From the NCBI GenBank assembly GCA_934747335.1, contig CAKVGS010000005.1:1-64000 (forward strand): a stretch of 64,000 nucleotides of DNA, read 5' to 3'. Position numbers and translations under genes: made by a program. Numbering within the stretch: position 1 is the first letter of the stretch; every line of letters begins with the position of its first letter. The notes beneath the pieces are model-generated. The model did not search any database. It saw only the letters and a list, made by a program, of their open reading frames with translations, and was not told where the DNA came from. Source of the stretch: an uncultured Candidatus Melainabacteria bacterium. Lineage in GTDB: Bacteria; Cyanobacteriota; Vampirovibrionia; Gastranaerophilales; Gastranaerophilaceae. Positions 1 to 9,817 of this stretch are shown one piece after another.

Positions 1-126
1 TAACTTTTTGTATATAAAGTTAAGAGATTTAACAATTTTAGACAAACAACCCAATCGGTCCTTCATCTTATTTATGTAAGTTATATCGGCATATTTTTGA
101 AAAACTTTAGCGTTTTTTAGAAAATC

Positions 127-144
127 GTTACAATTTGTTACAAT
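127..144. promoter_or_regulatory. paired GTTACAAT boxes
   Basis: Two copies of GTTACAAT lie exactly 10 bp apart (127-134 and 137-144), about 150 bp upstream of the small HTH gene. Similar TTGTAAC/GTTACAA elements spaced by about two helical turns occur upstream of two other genes of unknown function in this window. A binding-site role is inference. Otherwise I see no gene in the first 287 bases. Confidence 0.3.
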
Positions 145-287
145 GAGATGGATATAATTGTGCTAATGCAGGTAACAAAAGATACATATTAATTATTAAA
201 ATCAATTTAAATGTAAAGAATTGTTAAAATTTTGCTGTTTGGAAAATATATGAGAGCGTTTTTTTCAAAAAGTATTATTATAAAAAT

Positions 288-515
288 ATGAATAAATCAA
301 AATTTAATTTAACAAAAAGAGAAGAAGAAGCGTTAAGTTTAATACTAAAAGGTTACAGTAATACAGAGATGGCAAAATCTATGTCGGTATCAGTTCATAC
401 TGTAAAAGCTCATATAGAAAGTATTTATAGGAAATTTGGTGTGCATAATAAAGTACAGGCTGTACTTTTTGCAATAATTAACAAAATTGTTGATGTTAAT
501 AATTACAAAATTTAA
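288..515 (+). CDS. small LuxR/GerE-type HTH DNA-binding protein
   Basis: This 75-residue protein is almost entirely a LuxR C-terminal (GerE) helix-turn-helix. It opens with LTKREEEALSLILKGYSN, the conserved first helix with the paired Glu, and continues through the recognition helix VSVHTVKAHIESIYRKFGV. There is no receiver, PAS or autoinducer domain, so it is an orphan DNA-binding module rather than a complete response regulator. It sits alone upstream of the giant coiled-coil gene, which has its own promoter, so the two need not be cotranscribed. No strong ribosome-binding site is visible before the ATG. Family assignment is secure; target genes are unknown. Confidence 0.85.
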   Translation: MNKSKFNLTKREEEALSLILKGYSNTEMAKSMSVSVHTVKAHIESIYRKFGVHNKVQAVLFAIINKIVDVNNYKI

Positions 516-566
516 ATTTTTGCCATTAATGTTTTATCTTAACAATTTATTACAATTAGTTAGTAT

Positions 567-595
567 TTGTCAGTATTTTTATATTATTATATAAT
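567..595 (+). promoter_or_regulatory. sigma70-type promoter of the giant coiled-coil gene
   Basis: TTGTCA (567-572) and a consensus TATAAT (590-595) are separated by exactly 17 bp, 36 bp upstream of the ATG at 631. It is the best promoter match found in the window. Confidence 0.75.
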
Positions 596-630
596 AAGTA
601 TGAATGTAGAATGTGGGATAGAGTAACTAT

Positions 631-3600
631 ATGGCAGAAATAAATAATTTTTCGGAGATTACAGAGAATTTTGATACAATTAAAACCTTGTTAAATTCAA
701 TAAGAGCGCAAGGTATATTGAATACTTCCGATGTTGATAAACTTCTTGCAGGAATTAATTCTAAGCTTGAAAAAATCAATACAGAAGAAGATATCGACCT
801 AATCAAAATCTTTTTGTCTGAACTAAAACAAAATTTGGACGAACGCCATAATGTGCTAATTTCAAAATTTGGTGCGATAGAATCTTTATTCTCAAACTTA
901 CTTAAAAACAGTGCAGATGCTCTTAAATCAAGCGAAGTTAAAGAGCTGTTTGATATTGTTGCAACAAATTTATCCGTATTCTCAAGAGAAGTCGTATCAC
1001 AAAAAGAAACTCTAACCGACATTACTCTAAGACTTGATGCAATGCGCTCTGATGATTCTCAAAAGAAAGAAATAATTAAAAGCGTATCGCTTCTTAAGAA
1101 TGACTTAGAAAATTTAAAAAACGGCTTTGATTCAATTGTATTAAGCCTTAATGAAAACTTTAAAACTCTTATTAAAACACTTTCTAACGTTGACCAATCA
1201 GAAGCAATTAATAAGTTTGGCGGTCAATTGGATGATATTGTAAACTCTTCAAACACAATACTTTCAGCTCTTCAAATGATGGATAAAAAGAATGATCAGC
1301 TTGAAGATGCTCTAAAAGGTTTGGCCAGCCAAGATGATGTTATTGGTGCTAAAAAATGGTTGAGCGATTTAGTTGCAAAAAACCATGAACTAAACGACTC
1401 TGTTAACAATTTGTCGGATAAATACTATAAGATTGACAATTTAGCAGAAAAAATTGATGCGTCAGTTAGCATTATTGCAGGTTTAAAAACTGTTATTTCT
1501 GAAAGCGAAAGCCAAAATGCAGAAAAAATAATGAATGAATTAGAGGCTTTACAAACTTCATTAAAAGAAGTAACAACAAATCAAAGCTTCGAAGATTTCA
1601 AAACTTCTCTGGAAATCGTTTTAAAAGATATTTCTTCAGGTTCTATTAATCTGCAAAATGCGCTTGTTGATGCATCTTCTGAAATTCAGAAAATCAGCAC
1701 AAACTTGCAGGCTTTAGATATCAATGTTAATTTCCAAAGCTTGATGTCAAACTTGGAAAAAATGGAGCATGACATCAAAGAACATACCGATGTAGTAACT
1801 GATAAGATTTCTCAATTGGTTGAAGTCAATGCAACAAGAACGTTGAACGAAATATCTAATAACGCAGATTCTTTGATTTCAAAATTAAAAGATTCTCACT
1901 ACACAATGACAAAATTGTGTGAAAAAAGCTTCAATGATGTTGCAGAAGATATTGCAAATTTAAAAACGGTTGTATCACAAATTGATGAAAACAATGTTTC
2001 TGCTAATAATGCGATTTTCTCAAATATTACAGACCGTTTGGCAATTTTTGAAAACAGCTTAAAAGGCTCTTTAGAGAAGCAAGAAGATTATGTTGCTAAT
2101 TCTTCTAGCCAATTATTGGAACAAATCAAAAACATCAAGGATTTATCAGGTGTAATTGATTATAAACTTGATGCATCCGTAATTGAAGTAAATAATTCAA
2201 AACGTGAATTTGCAGAACTAAAATCTGCTGTGCAAGATGTTTTGGGCTTAGATTTTGTCAATGTTGTTAAAGATTTAAAAGTAGATTTGTATGCTGTAAA
2301 GCAGGATTTGGCAACTGCTTTTGAAAATTCAACAAGTGAACAGTCAGAAAAATCTGCAAATGATTTGTTCGGAAAATATGAATTATTGGTAAGCAAATTA
2401 GATAACGTTGAAGATACGCTTAAGCAAGCACAAGCATCTGCTTTGACAGCTCTAAAACCGATTTTGGATAACATATCTTCATCTATTATGGATGTAATAT
2501 CTTACGTAAGCTCTCAAAAAGAACTTAATACTGATTCTATTGATGTAAAGCTTGCAAATATTACAGAAATTGTAAAAGACAGCAATTTAAACTATGTTGA
2601 AAATGTTCGCGATGTAGTTGAAGTTATTAGAACACAGGTTGAAAACAATCTGATTCAAATACAAAAAGAAAATTCTAATAAAATCGACAGCATTAATTCT
2701 TCAATTTCTAAAAATACTGAGTCTTTGAAGGAAGAAATTAAGTACTCTTATAATAAATTACTTGAAGTCCAAGATAATTTTGATGAGATTAAGGAAGCTT
2801 TAAATGTTAATAATATTACATTAAGCACTAATATTGGCGATATTATATCTTCAACTGACGGCTTAAAGACAGATTTTGAAGTTAAATTGGCAACTTTGAA
2901 GAATTCTTTATTAGAAAAAATTTCTGATTTTAAACAAGAATTCACTTGCGAAAATGCGGATAAAATCAGTGAAATTAAATTTACAACTGAAAACTTGCAC
3001 GCAAAGAGCTTGCAAAACTCTCAAGAATTAATCGGACAATTTAAGGGTGAAATCGCTCAAATTATTGGCACATTAAAGCTGAATGTAGAAGAACTTGCCG
3101 AACAGCTTTCAAGCACAACATTGAAAGTTGAAGGTGGAAATAGAGAAGTTGTAAACTTTATTAAAAACGATTTTTGTGCAGAAGTTGATAATTCAGTAAA
3201 TACTTTAAAATCTGATTTATCAGAATTTTCTGCTGATATGCAAAATTATGCAGACTCAATTACAAGCGGTTTTGATGATTTGAAGAACAGTGTAGATTCT
3301 ATGTCAGAAAAGACTACATCTTCATTGACTTCAACTTTGGCTAAGATTTTAGACAATTTTGTTTCTCTTAAAGGTGTTTTAAACAGCTTTAACGAATCTA
3401 ATATGCAAAACTTTAAGGATAGTGTAGATAAAATAACGGAGGATTTTGCTAACCTTAAAGACAGATTAGAAAGTGTTGATAAAAATGTTGATGAAGATTT
3501 AACAAGACAATTCAACTTGATTGAAACTAATTTCGAAGAATTGTCAAATTCTATAACGGAGCTTTTCTCTCGTTCTGATAATGAGCTTAGTTTCAAGATT

Positions 3601-6600
3601 GAAAACGGATTGGTAGATATTTCTGCCAGAATAGATGAAACTGTCGCGTCAAATTTAGAACAATATAAGGCTAAGATAGAAGCTTTATTTGATAATATTG
3701 TTAAAAAGAACGATGAACAGGCTGACTATATTAAAGAAAGAGTTTTAGGCTTAAATGAAACTTTAGAAGCTACTTTAGCAACTCAAAACGAAAATGCGGA
3801 AAATAGATTAAAAAATATTGCTGATGAAATGAAAACTATTATTGATGGCAATATTGAGGTTACTTCTGCAGATTATGACTCTTTGAAAGCTAAATTAGCA
3901 GATTTTACTTTAGAAATGTCATCTTTGAATAAAACTTTGTCATCAAACTTGAAGCAACAACTTGACGATATTGCAAAATTCATAGATTCTAATTTGGAAG
4001 TTCAAGGTCAAGAAACGGCTGAAAAATTTGAAGACATCCAAAATACTGTGACAGCTCAAGGTCAAAAATTAAATTCACAAGTTGAAAGCGTTTTAGAAAC
4101 TGTTAAGAATGATAATAGCAGTTTGCAAGAAAATATCAGACTAAAACTGCAAGAAATTGGTAATGCTTTCACAACAGAACTAACAGATTTTGCAGAAAAA
4201 TCCGAAAATGATTTTGCTCAAACTTCTGATAGCTTAAAAAACTTGATTGAAACTCAAGCGGAACATTCAGAAGTTAAATTAGACGGTTTTGTTCAAGATT
4301 TGTCTGCTAGAAATCATGAAATGGTTGAAAATATTAAAACTCAACTTGATGAAATTGCAAAATTTGTTGATTCAGGTTTAGAAATTCAGGCAAATAACGT
4401 AGAAGCCAAATTTGATGAAATTACAGATAAAGCACAACAGTTAAACCTTAAATTGGGTGAAATTGATGAAAGTGTTTCAGGTGGTGTAAAAGATTTATCA
4501 CAGGAATTAAACCAATTAAAAGCAGATATCAGTGATAATCTTCAACAAAATTCTGCGCTTGTTGCGAATAAATTTGAAAAATTATTGAATGATATTACAT
4601 CAAATAAACTTGAAGAATTAAAACTTATAAGCGAAACAACTCAAAACTTAACAAATGATTTAAAACAAGAAGCTTTTGATAACTTGTCAAATGAAGTTGA
4701 AGGATTATTTGATAAGGTGCAATCATTGTTTGAAGCTACATCTTTAAATTTCACAACTCATTTGGATAATGAAAATTCTAAGATTCTTGAAGATTTAACT
4801 GCGAAAACAATGGAATTAAAAGCAGCTTTTGAAGCTTTAAATGACAGATTGGACAAAGATGAAATTTCGCAAATGAATGTTTTCCAAGCTCAAGTAAAAG
4901 AACTTGGCGGAACATTTAACACTTTGATAGATGAAGCTAAAAACGTTACAAAATCAGAAGTTTCAGCAATTTCTGAAACATTAATAAATAACAGTAAAAA
5001 CTTATTTGATGAAGTTGAACAAGCAATTGAAGATAAGATAACAACTTTACTTGCAACTACTGCTGAAATTTCAGCCGGTGAACTTCAATCAATGGAAGCT
5101 TTTGCTAATCAAATTCTAAAACAAGTTGAAGTTAATAAACAAAATGTTGTTTCTTGCAAAGACTTGATTATTGAACTTGTTCAAAAAGAATGTGAATTAG
5201 TATCTGATGATATTGAAAAAGAAACAGACGTCATTGTTAAAGATATTATCGAACAATTTAATTTATTCAAAGGCATACAAAAAGACGAGTTGGATAAGCT
5301 GACTGTTCATGTTGAAAGCTCGATTGAAGATTATATCTTTAACTATGTAAATGAACTCAAATCATATTTGGATATTAAAACTGATTCAACTATTATGAAT
5401 CAAAAGTTGGATAATATTCAGTCAGAATTAAATAATACTGTTGATGATATGCTTTCAACAATGAACAAATTCTTGGAAGCAAGTGTGTTCTCGTCTGCCA
5501 TGTCTGATTTAAGAACCGCTAATGAAATTTTGGTAAATTCAACAGCTGACAAACTAAATAAACAAATTAATGATTTTGTTTTAGAAAATGTTACAAATAA
5601 ATTAGATGATAAATTAAATTTATTTGATAAAAAATTCACAGATACAATTGTTGATAAATATGAAGAAATAAAGATGATTTCTTCTCAATATAATCAGTCT
5701 TTTGAAAATATTCAAACTTCTGTTGACGGAATTTTAAATGAATTTAAGTCTACAAAGAATGAAATTAATACAACAATGCAAACGATAATGGATGGAATCA
5801 GCAATTCTATAAATTCATTAAACGTAAGCTTTGCAGACTTGAAAGCTCAAATTTTGAATAAATCATTTGATGAAGCGTTCCAAGCATCTTTGAATAACCA
5901 AATAACAGGTATTGAAAATCTTGTAAAAGAACAGTTCGGATATTTAGAAGATATCAGTGATTTGTGTTGCAACAATCTTCCTGAATTAACAGAGATGAAT
6001 ACTCTTGTTAAGTATGGTATTCAACAGTCAATTAAAGATTTGACTAATAAAGTTGATGCTCAAGATATTAGCTTGAATGAAGAACTTGCTAAACTTAAAT
6101 CTGATATTATTACTCAATTCTTGAATATCTTCAACCAAATTTCATTTGTTGCAGAACAAGAAGAAATTTTAGATTTCATTCAAGAAAAACATTCAGAATT
6201 AATAACTATTTTGAGTCATATTGTAACTACAATTGATAATGTTGACGCTGTAAAAGACAATGTTGCTGTCGTAGATAATAAAATTGACTCATTAAAAGAA
6301 GATATAGATTTAATTAATGAAAAAATTACTTCAATAATATCTTCTGATGGTGATATTGATTATGTTTACAGCTTACAAGATTTAGAATCAGATATTGCTA
6401 ATTTAAGATTAGTACTTAATGAAATGAAATCCGGCAATAATTCTAAGGAATTAGAAGAACTTGTAACTTCAACTAATGATATTTATAAACTTGTTGAGTC
6501 TTTGAAAGCAGAAATGCCGAATTTTGAATATGATGAGTTCAAAAAAGATTTCGAAACATTGTCTGAAGATATTGTAAGCATAAGCACAAGAACAAATAAA

Positions 6601-7299
6601 CTTATTTTGGCATCTGATGAATCTCATAAGTGTTTGCAAGATAATTTGCAAGAATTTAAGCTTGTAATTAATGATTTGGATGAAAGAACACGCAATTTTG
6701 CTCACGAATCAGGAATTGACAGGCTTGATAATAAATTAGGCGCAATTAATACAATGATTCAAAATGGAGCAAAAACTAATCAAGTATTTAACCAAGTCTT
6801 TGAATACTTGGCAGAATGGGTTGATAAAGCGGGTGAACAAATTACAACGATTTCTGACAAGGTTGAAACATTGGATGATATTGGTCAAATCAAGGTTATG
6901 TTGGAAGATTTGAAAGCAGAAGCTGAGGATAATACGGAAAGCACTGAACTTATTGAAGCTTTGAGTAATGTGTTTGAAAAACAAGCTAAGCGTATATCAT
7001 CATTAGAGGCTAAACTTGATAGAGTTATTGTCGAAACAACTATAAGTAATAAAAATTCAAAAATCGACATGACTCCGTTTGAAAATACTTTGAATAGCTT
7101 CTTGGTTGCAATTGATGATAAAATGTCATCACAACAAGATAAAATCAATTCTTTAGAGTCTAAACTTGAAGAAGTTATGACTAAAATTGACCCTAAAGAT
7201 ACTGCTCAACTAACTAAAAAGGTTGGCGGTATGGATAGACAAATCGCAAAATTAAATAAAAGTATCGAAAAAATAGCATCACATGTTGTTGAAAAATAA
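631..7299 (+). CDS. giant coiled-coil protein (2222 aa), function unknown
   Basis: An uninterrupted 2222-residue frame made almost wholly of heptad-like alpha-helical sequence rich in Leu, Ile, Asn, Lys, Glu, Asp and Ser. There is no signal peptide, membrane segment or recognisable catalytic motif, and Cys is very rare. The composition resembles SMC/myosin-like or apolipophorin-like coiled coils. Internal duplication is visible: QQLDDIAKFIDSNLEVQ near residue 1110 recurs as TQLDEIAKFVDSGLEIQ about 128 residues later, and many shorter near-repeats occur. The stop lies 17 bp inside the next gene, suggesting translational coupling. A consensus promoter precedes it. A cytoplasmic structural or scaffold role is inference; I do not recognise a specific family. 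Confidence 0.85.
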   Translation: MAEINNFSEITENFDTIKTLLNSIRAQGILNTSDVDKLLAGINSKLEKINTEEDIDLIKIFLSELKQNLDERHNVLISKFGAIESLFSNLLKNSADALKSSEVKELFDIVATNLSVFSREVVSQKETLTDITLRLDAMRSDDSQKKEIIKSVSLLKNDLENLKNGFDSIVLSLNENFKTLIKTLSNVDQSEAINKFGGQLDDIVNSSNTILSALQMMDKKNDQLEDALKGLASQDDVIGAKKWLSDLVAKNHELNDSVNNLSDKYYKIDNLAEKIDASVSIIAGLKTVISESESQNAEKIMNELEALQTSLKEVTTNQSFEDFKTSLEIVLKDISSGSINLQNALVDASSEIQKISTNLQALDINVNFQSLMSNLEKMEHDIKEHTDVVTDKISQLVEVNATRTLNEISNNADSLISKLKDSHYTMTKLCEKSFNDVAEDIANLKTVVSQIDENNVSANNAIFSNITDRLAIFENSLKGSLEKQEDYVANSSSQLLEQIKNIKDLSGVIDYKLDASVIEVNNSKREFAELKSAVQDVLGLDFVNVVKDLKVDLYAVKQDLATAFENSTSEQSEKSANDLFGKYELLVSKLDNVEDTLKQAQASALTALKPILDNISSSIMDVISYVSSQKELNTDSIDVKLANITEIVKDSNLNYVENVRDVVEVIRTQVENNLIQIQKENSNKIDSINSSISKNTESLKEEIKYSYNKLLEVQDNFDEIKEALNVNNITLSTNIGDIISSTDGLKTDFEVKLATLKNSLLEKISDFKQEFTCENADKISEIKFTTENLHAKSLQNSQELIGQFKGEIAQIIGTLKLNVEELAEQLSSTTLKVEGGNREVVNFIKNDFCAEVDNSVNTLKSDLSEFSADMQNYADSITSGFDDLKNSVDSMSEKTTSSLTSTLAKILDNFVSLKGVLNSFNESNMQNFKDSVDKITEDFANLKDRLESVDKNVDEDLTRQFNLIETNFEELSNSITELFSRSDNELSFKIENGLVDISARIDETVASNLEQYKAKIEALFDNIVKKNDEQADYIKERVLGLNETLEATLATQNENAENRLKNIADEMKTIIDGNIEVTSADYDSLKAKLADFTLEMSSLNKTLSSNLKQQLDDIAKFIDSNLEVQGQETAEKFEDIQNTVTAQGQKLNSQVESVLETVKNDNSSLQENIRLKLQEIGNAFTTELTDFAEKSENDFAQTSDSLKNLIETQAEHSEVKLDGFVQDLSARNHEMVENIKTQLDEIAKFVDSGLEIQANNVEAKFDEITDKAQQLNLKLGEIDESVSGGVKDLSQELNQLKADISDNLQQNSALVANKFEKLLNDITSNKLEELKLISETTQNLTNDLKQEAFDNLSNEVEGLFDKVQSLFEATSLNFTTHLDNENSKILEDLTAKTMELKAAFEALNDRLDKDEISQMNVFQAQVKELGGTFNTLIDEAKNVTKSEVSAISETLINNSKNLFDEVEQAIEDKITTLLATTAEISAGELQSMEAFANQILKQVEVNKQNVVSCKDLIIELVQKECELVSDDIEKETDVIVKDIIEQFNLFKGIQKDELDKLTVHVESSIEDYIFNYVNELKSYLDIKTDSTIMNQKLDNIQSELNNTVDDMLSTMNKFLEASVFSSAMSDLRTANEILVNSTADKLNKQINDFVLENVTNKLDDKLNLFDKKFTDTIVDKYEEIKMISSQYNQSFENIQTSVDGILNEFKSTKNEINTTMQTIMDGISNSINSLNVSFADLKAQILNKSFDEAFQASLNNQITGIENLVKEQFGYLEDISDLCCNNLPELTEMNTLVKYGIQQSIKDLTNKVDAQDISLNEELAKLKSDIITQFLNIFNQISFVAEQEEILDFIQEKHSELITILSHIVTTIDNVDAVKDNVAVVDNKIDSLKEDIDLINEKITSIISSDGDIDYVYSLQDLESDIANLRLVLNEMKSGNNSKELEELVTSTNDIYKLVESLKAEMPNFEYDEFKKDFETLSEDIVSISTRTNKLILASDESHKCLQDNLQEFKLVINDLDERTRNFAHESGIDRLDNKLGAINTMIQNGAKTNQVFNQVFEYLAEWVDKAGEQITTISDKVETLDDIGQIKVMLEDLKAEAEDNTESTELIEALSNVFEKQAKRISSLEAKLDRVIVETTISNKNSKIDMTPFENTLNSFLVAIDDKMSSQQDKINSLESKLEEVMTKIDPKDTAQLTKKVGGMDRQIAKLNKSIEKIASHVVEK

Positions 7300-8674
7300 T
7301 TTAGACAATTTGAATAAACTTGTAAAAAAGGGGAATGTTCTAACAAGTTTGGAAGAAAGATATTGCTATGCGCAAGATTCTACCAACTCTCGATTGGAAC
7401 ATAAACTTCCTGATGCTGTTGTTTTTGTAGAAACAGTGGAAGAAGTTCAAAATATTCTAAAGTTTGCAAATGAACATAAAATTCCAGTAATTTGCCGTGG
7501 TGCAGGTACAAATATGGTCGGGGCATGCGTTTGTGATTTTGGCGGAATAGTTTTGAATTTTTCCAGAATGAATGAAATTTTGGACTTCAATCCTACAAAT
7601 ATGACAATGAAGGTTCAATCGGGCGTGGTTTTGGATGATATTAAAAAACTCGCTGCAACAGAAAACCTTTTTTATCCGCCTGATCCTTCAAACTTTAGAG
7701 TTTCTACGATTGGCGGAAGTATTGCTCAATCTTCGGGCGGAGCAAAATCTTTCAAGTATGGAACAACAAAGGATTATATCCTGAGTCTGAAAGTAGTTCT
7801 GGCAGATGGTACAATTATGACACTTGGTGCTAATACGATTAAAGATGCCGTTGGTTACCATTTAAATCAATTGATTGTTGGAAGTGAAGGAACTTTAGCA
7901 GTTGTAGTTGAAGCAGAATTAAAACTTATTCCAAAACCTGAAACAACAAGAGTTGTAACGGCTTATTTTGATGAAATAGAAAATGCGACTTCAGCCGTTA
8001 CAGAAATCCTTAGAGCAAGCGTATTTCCTGCAACAATTGATTTTATGGACAATAATTCTATTGTTACTGTTGAAAAGTTTTATCCTTGCGGATTGGATAC
8101 AACCAAAAATGCCATGCTTTTGATTGAATTGGACGGTTTTGAATCTTCTATGCAGACTCAGCAGGAAAGAGTTGAAATGGCTTTGAATAAAGCAGGTGCA
8201 AGCAAGATTGAAACTAAAATTTCTCAAGATGAGCAAGAAGCCGTTTGGACTGCAAGACGTGCAAGCTTTGCAGCTACAACAAAACTCGCGCCAGACGTTG
8301 TTTCTGACGATATAATCGTACCGCGTGATAAATTAGCACAAATGGTCGTAGGTGCAAAGAAAATTTGTGATAAATATCATCTTCAAGTTTGTGTAGTAGG
8401 ACATGTGGGTGATGGCAATATTCATCCGCAGGTGGCTTTAAATTTAGAAAACGACGATGAATTCAAAAATTATATTAATGCTAAAACTGAAATGTATGAA
8501 CTTGCAACTTCCTTGGGTGGAACAATTTCAGCAGAACATGGAGTTGGAATCGAAAAAATTTCTTATATAAAAAATACGGTGGATGAGAAAGCTCTTGATT
8601 ATATGAAAAAAGTCAAAAAGCTTTTCGACCCGAATAACATATTAAATACGGGAAAAATTTTTAAATTGGATTAA
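7283..8674 (+). CDS. FAD-linked oxidase, GlcD/D-lactate dehydrogenase type
   Basis: A 463-residue FAD_binding_4 (PCMH-type) plus FAD-oxidase C-terminal protein of the glycolate oxidase GlcD / D-lactate dehydrogenase family. FAD-binding signatures include ICRGAGTNMVGACV (about 70) and YPPDPSNFRVSTIGGSIAQS (about 130). The C-terminal half carries HVGDGNIHPQ (about 373) and AEHGVGIEK (about 417), characteristic of 2-hydroxyacid oxidation. No GlcE/GlcF Fe-S partners are adjacent, so the substrate (glycolate or D-lactate) and electron acceptor cannot be decided. It overlaps the coiled-coil gene by 17 bp and is followed 15 bp later by cutA. Confidence 0.88.
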   Translation: MLLKNNLDNLNKLVKKGNVLTSLEERYCYAQDSTNSRLEHKLPDAVVFVETVEEVQNILKFANEHKIPVICRGAGTNMVGACVCDFGGIVLNFSRMNEILDFNPTNMTMKVQSGVVLDDIKKLAATENLFYPPDPSNFRVSTIGGSIAQSSGGAKSFKYGTTKDYILSLKVVLADGTIMTLGANTIKDAVGYHLNQLIVGSEGTLAVVVEAELKLIPKPETTRVVTAYFDEIENATSAVTEILRASVFPATIDFMDNNSIVTVEKFYPCGLDTTKNAMLLIELDGFESSMQTQQERVEMALNKAGASKIETKISQDEQEAVWTARRASFAATTKLAPDVVSDDIIVPRDKLAQMVVGAKKICDKYHLQVCVVGHVGDGNIHPQVALNLENDDEFKNYINAKTEMYELATSLGGTISAEHGVGIEKISYIKNTVDEKALDYMKKVKKLFDPNNILNTGKIFKLD

Positions 8675-8689
8675 GATAAAGGAGAGTGT

Positions 8690-9007
8690 ATGGATATTAT
8701 AGTGATTAATTGTACAGTACCTAACAAAAAAGTTGCAAAAGAAATTACTAAAATTTTAATGAAACATAAACTGGCGGCTTGTGTAAGCATGGTTGACAAA
8801 GTTCAATCTGTATTTTCTTGGGATGGTGAAGTTTGTGAAGAAAAAGAAATCTTATTGATGATTAAAACCAGAAGAGCAAATTATGGTAAGATAAAATTGG
8901 TTATTGAAGATTTGCACCCTTATACCGTGCCTGAAATTATTGCTTTACCGATTGTTGATTGTAGTGAAGATTATTTGAAATGGTTAGTGAAAGAAACAGA
9001 ATCATAA
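8690..9007 (+). CDS. cutA: CutA divalent-cation tolerance family protein
   Basis: A 105-residue protein of full family length. Diagnostic segments are KHKLAACVSMVDKVQSVFSW, GEVCEEKEILLMIKT and LHPYTVPEIIALPI, the CutA1 trimer core. CutA is linked to copper/divalent-cation tolerance in Escherichia coli although its biochemical role remains unclear. A good ribosome-binding site (AAAGGAGA) precedes the ATG. Its 3' end overlaps the next gene by 28 bp. Confidence 0.93.
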   Translation: MDIIVINCTVPNKKVAKEITKILMKHKLAACVSMVDKVQSVFSWDGEVCEEKEILLMIKTRRANYGKIKLVIEDLHPYTVPEIIALPIVDCSEDYLKWLVKETES

Positions 9008-9756
9008 GACTAAAAGAATATTTTGAGTCTTTAGGTATAGAAGTTAATATAGGAAAAAATAAAGCCCGAGGTAACAAGGGCTTTTTTAGAGGTACAAATA
9101 ACGGCGCTTATCGTATTGATATTTCTAAAAATATCAATGAAGAAGAAACTTTGTCTGTTCTTTTGCATGAATTTGCTCATTTTGTGCATTTTAAATATGA
9201 TAAAACCTTAAGTTCACTTAATTTTGCGTTTAATAATTTGACAGAATTAATGAGCGAAGAGCTTGTAAATGTAACGGTTAAGAAAATTCCCAAAAATGAA
9301 GCTAAGGCATTATTTGACAAAAAGGATAAACTTTCTTCCGAAATTAAAGAAATGGCAAAACAAATTAAGCAAACCTATCCTGATTTTAAGTTATCAGCGC
9401 CGTATAAGAAATTTGAAAGACATTTTAGTCTGCCTCTAAGATATTTGTTAAAATATGACCGAATAAATTTTAACAACGCCATTTATTCGGTAGAAAATTT
9501 GGGTAAAGATTTTTACGAGCTTAGCGAAGAAGAAATTTTGTATGTAAAAATTAAATCTAAACAAAGGATGATAGGTCGAATTAACGGCAGAATTTCCAAA
9601 CTAAACCGTTATTATAATAATCCGACCGAACTTTTTGCAAGATTTATTGAGTTATTTTATTCTGACAGGAAATCAGCAGAACAAATTGCGCCAAATGTGT
9701 GCAAAAACTTAAATGATATAAGTGAGTTTAAATATTTGTCTAGTATATTGTTTTAA
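8980..9756 (+). CDS. zincin-like metallopeptidase (HEFAH), function unknown
   Basis: A 258-residue protein with a zinc-peptidase motif LLHEFAHFVHF (His-Glu-x-x-His at about 63-67) and a plausible downstream third ligand in NPTELFARFIELF (about 213-225), the general arrangement of ImmA/IrrE-like and related zincins. No signal peptide is seen, so it should act in the cytoplasm. The middle is Lys/Glu-rich helix. The start lies within the last codons of cutA (28 bp overlap), implying coupled translation. The specific family is not recognised, and there is no adjacent XRE partner as in typical ImmA pairs. Confidence 0.65.
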   Translation: MVSERNRIIRLKEYFESLGIEVNIGKNKARGNKGFFRGTNNGAYRIDISKNINEEETLSVLLHEFAHFVHFKYDKTLSSLNFAFNNLTELMSEELVNVTVKKIPKNEAKALFDKKDKLSSEIKEMAKQIKQTYPDFKLSAPYKKFERHFSLPLRYLLKYDRINFNNAIYSVENLGKDFYELSEEEILYVKIKSKQRMIGRINGRISKLNRYYNNPTELFARFIELFYSDRKSAEQIAPNVCKNLNDISEFKYLSSILF

Positions 9757-9817
9757 TAAATTTTTACTTTATTTTTTCACGATTTTAATATATAATACTT
9801 TTGAAAGAGAGCTGTAA

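Noticed and set aside
627..7148. Multiple antisense frames of 60-130 codons across the giant coiled-coil gene
   Set aside because: They mirror the low-complexity coding strand, lack ribosome sites and have no recognisable protein features; one long sense frame explains the region.
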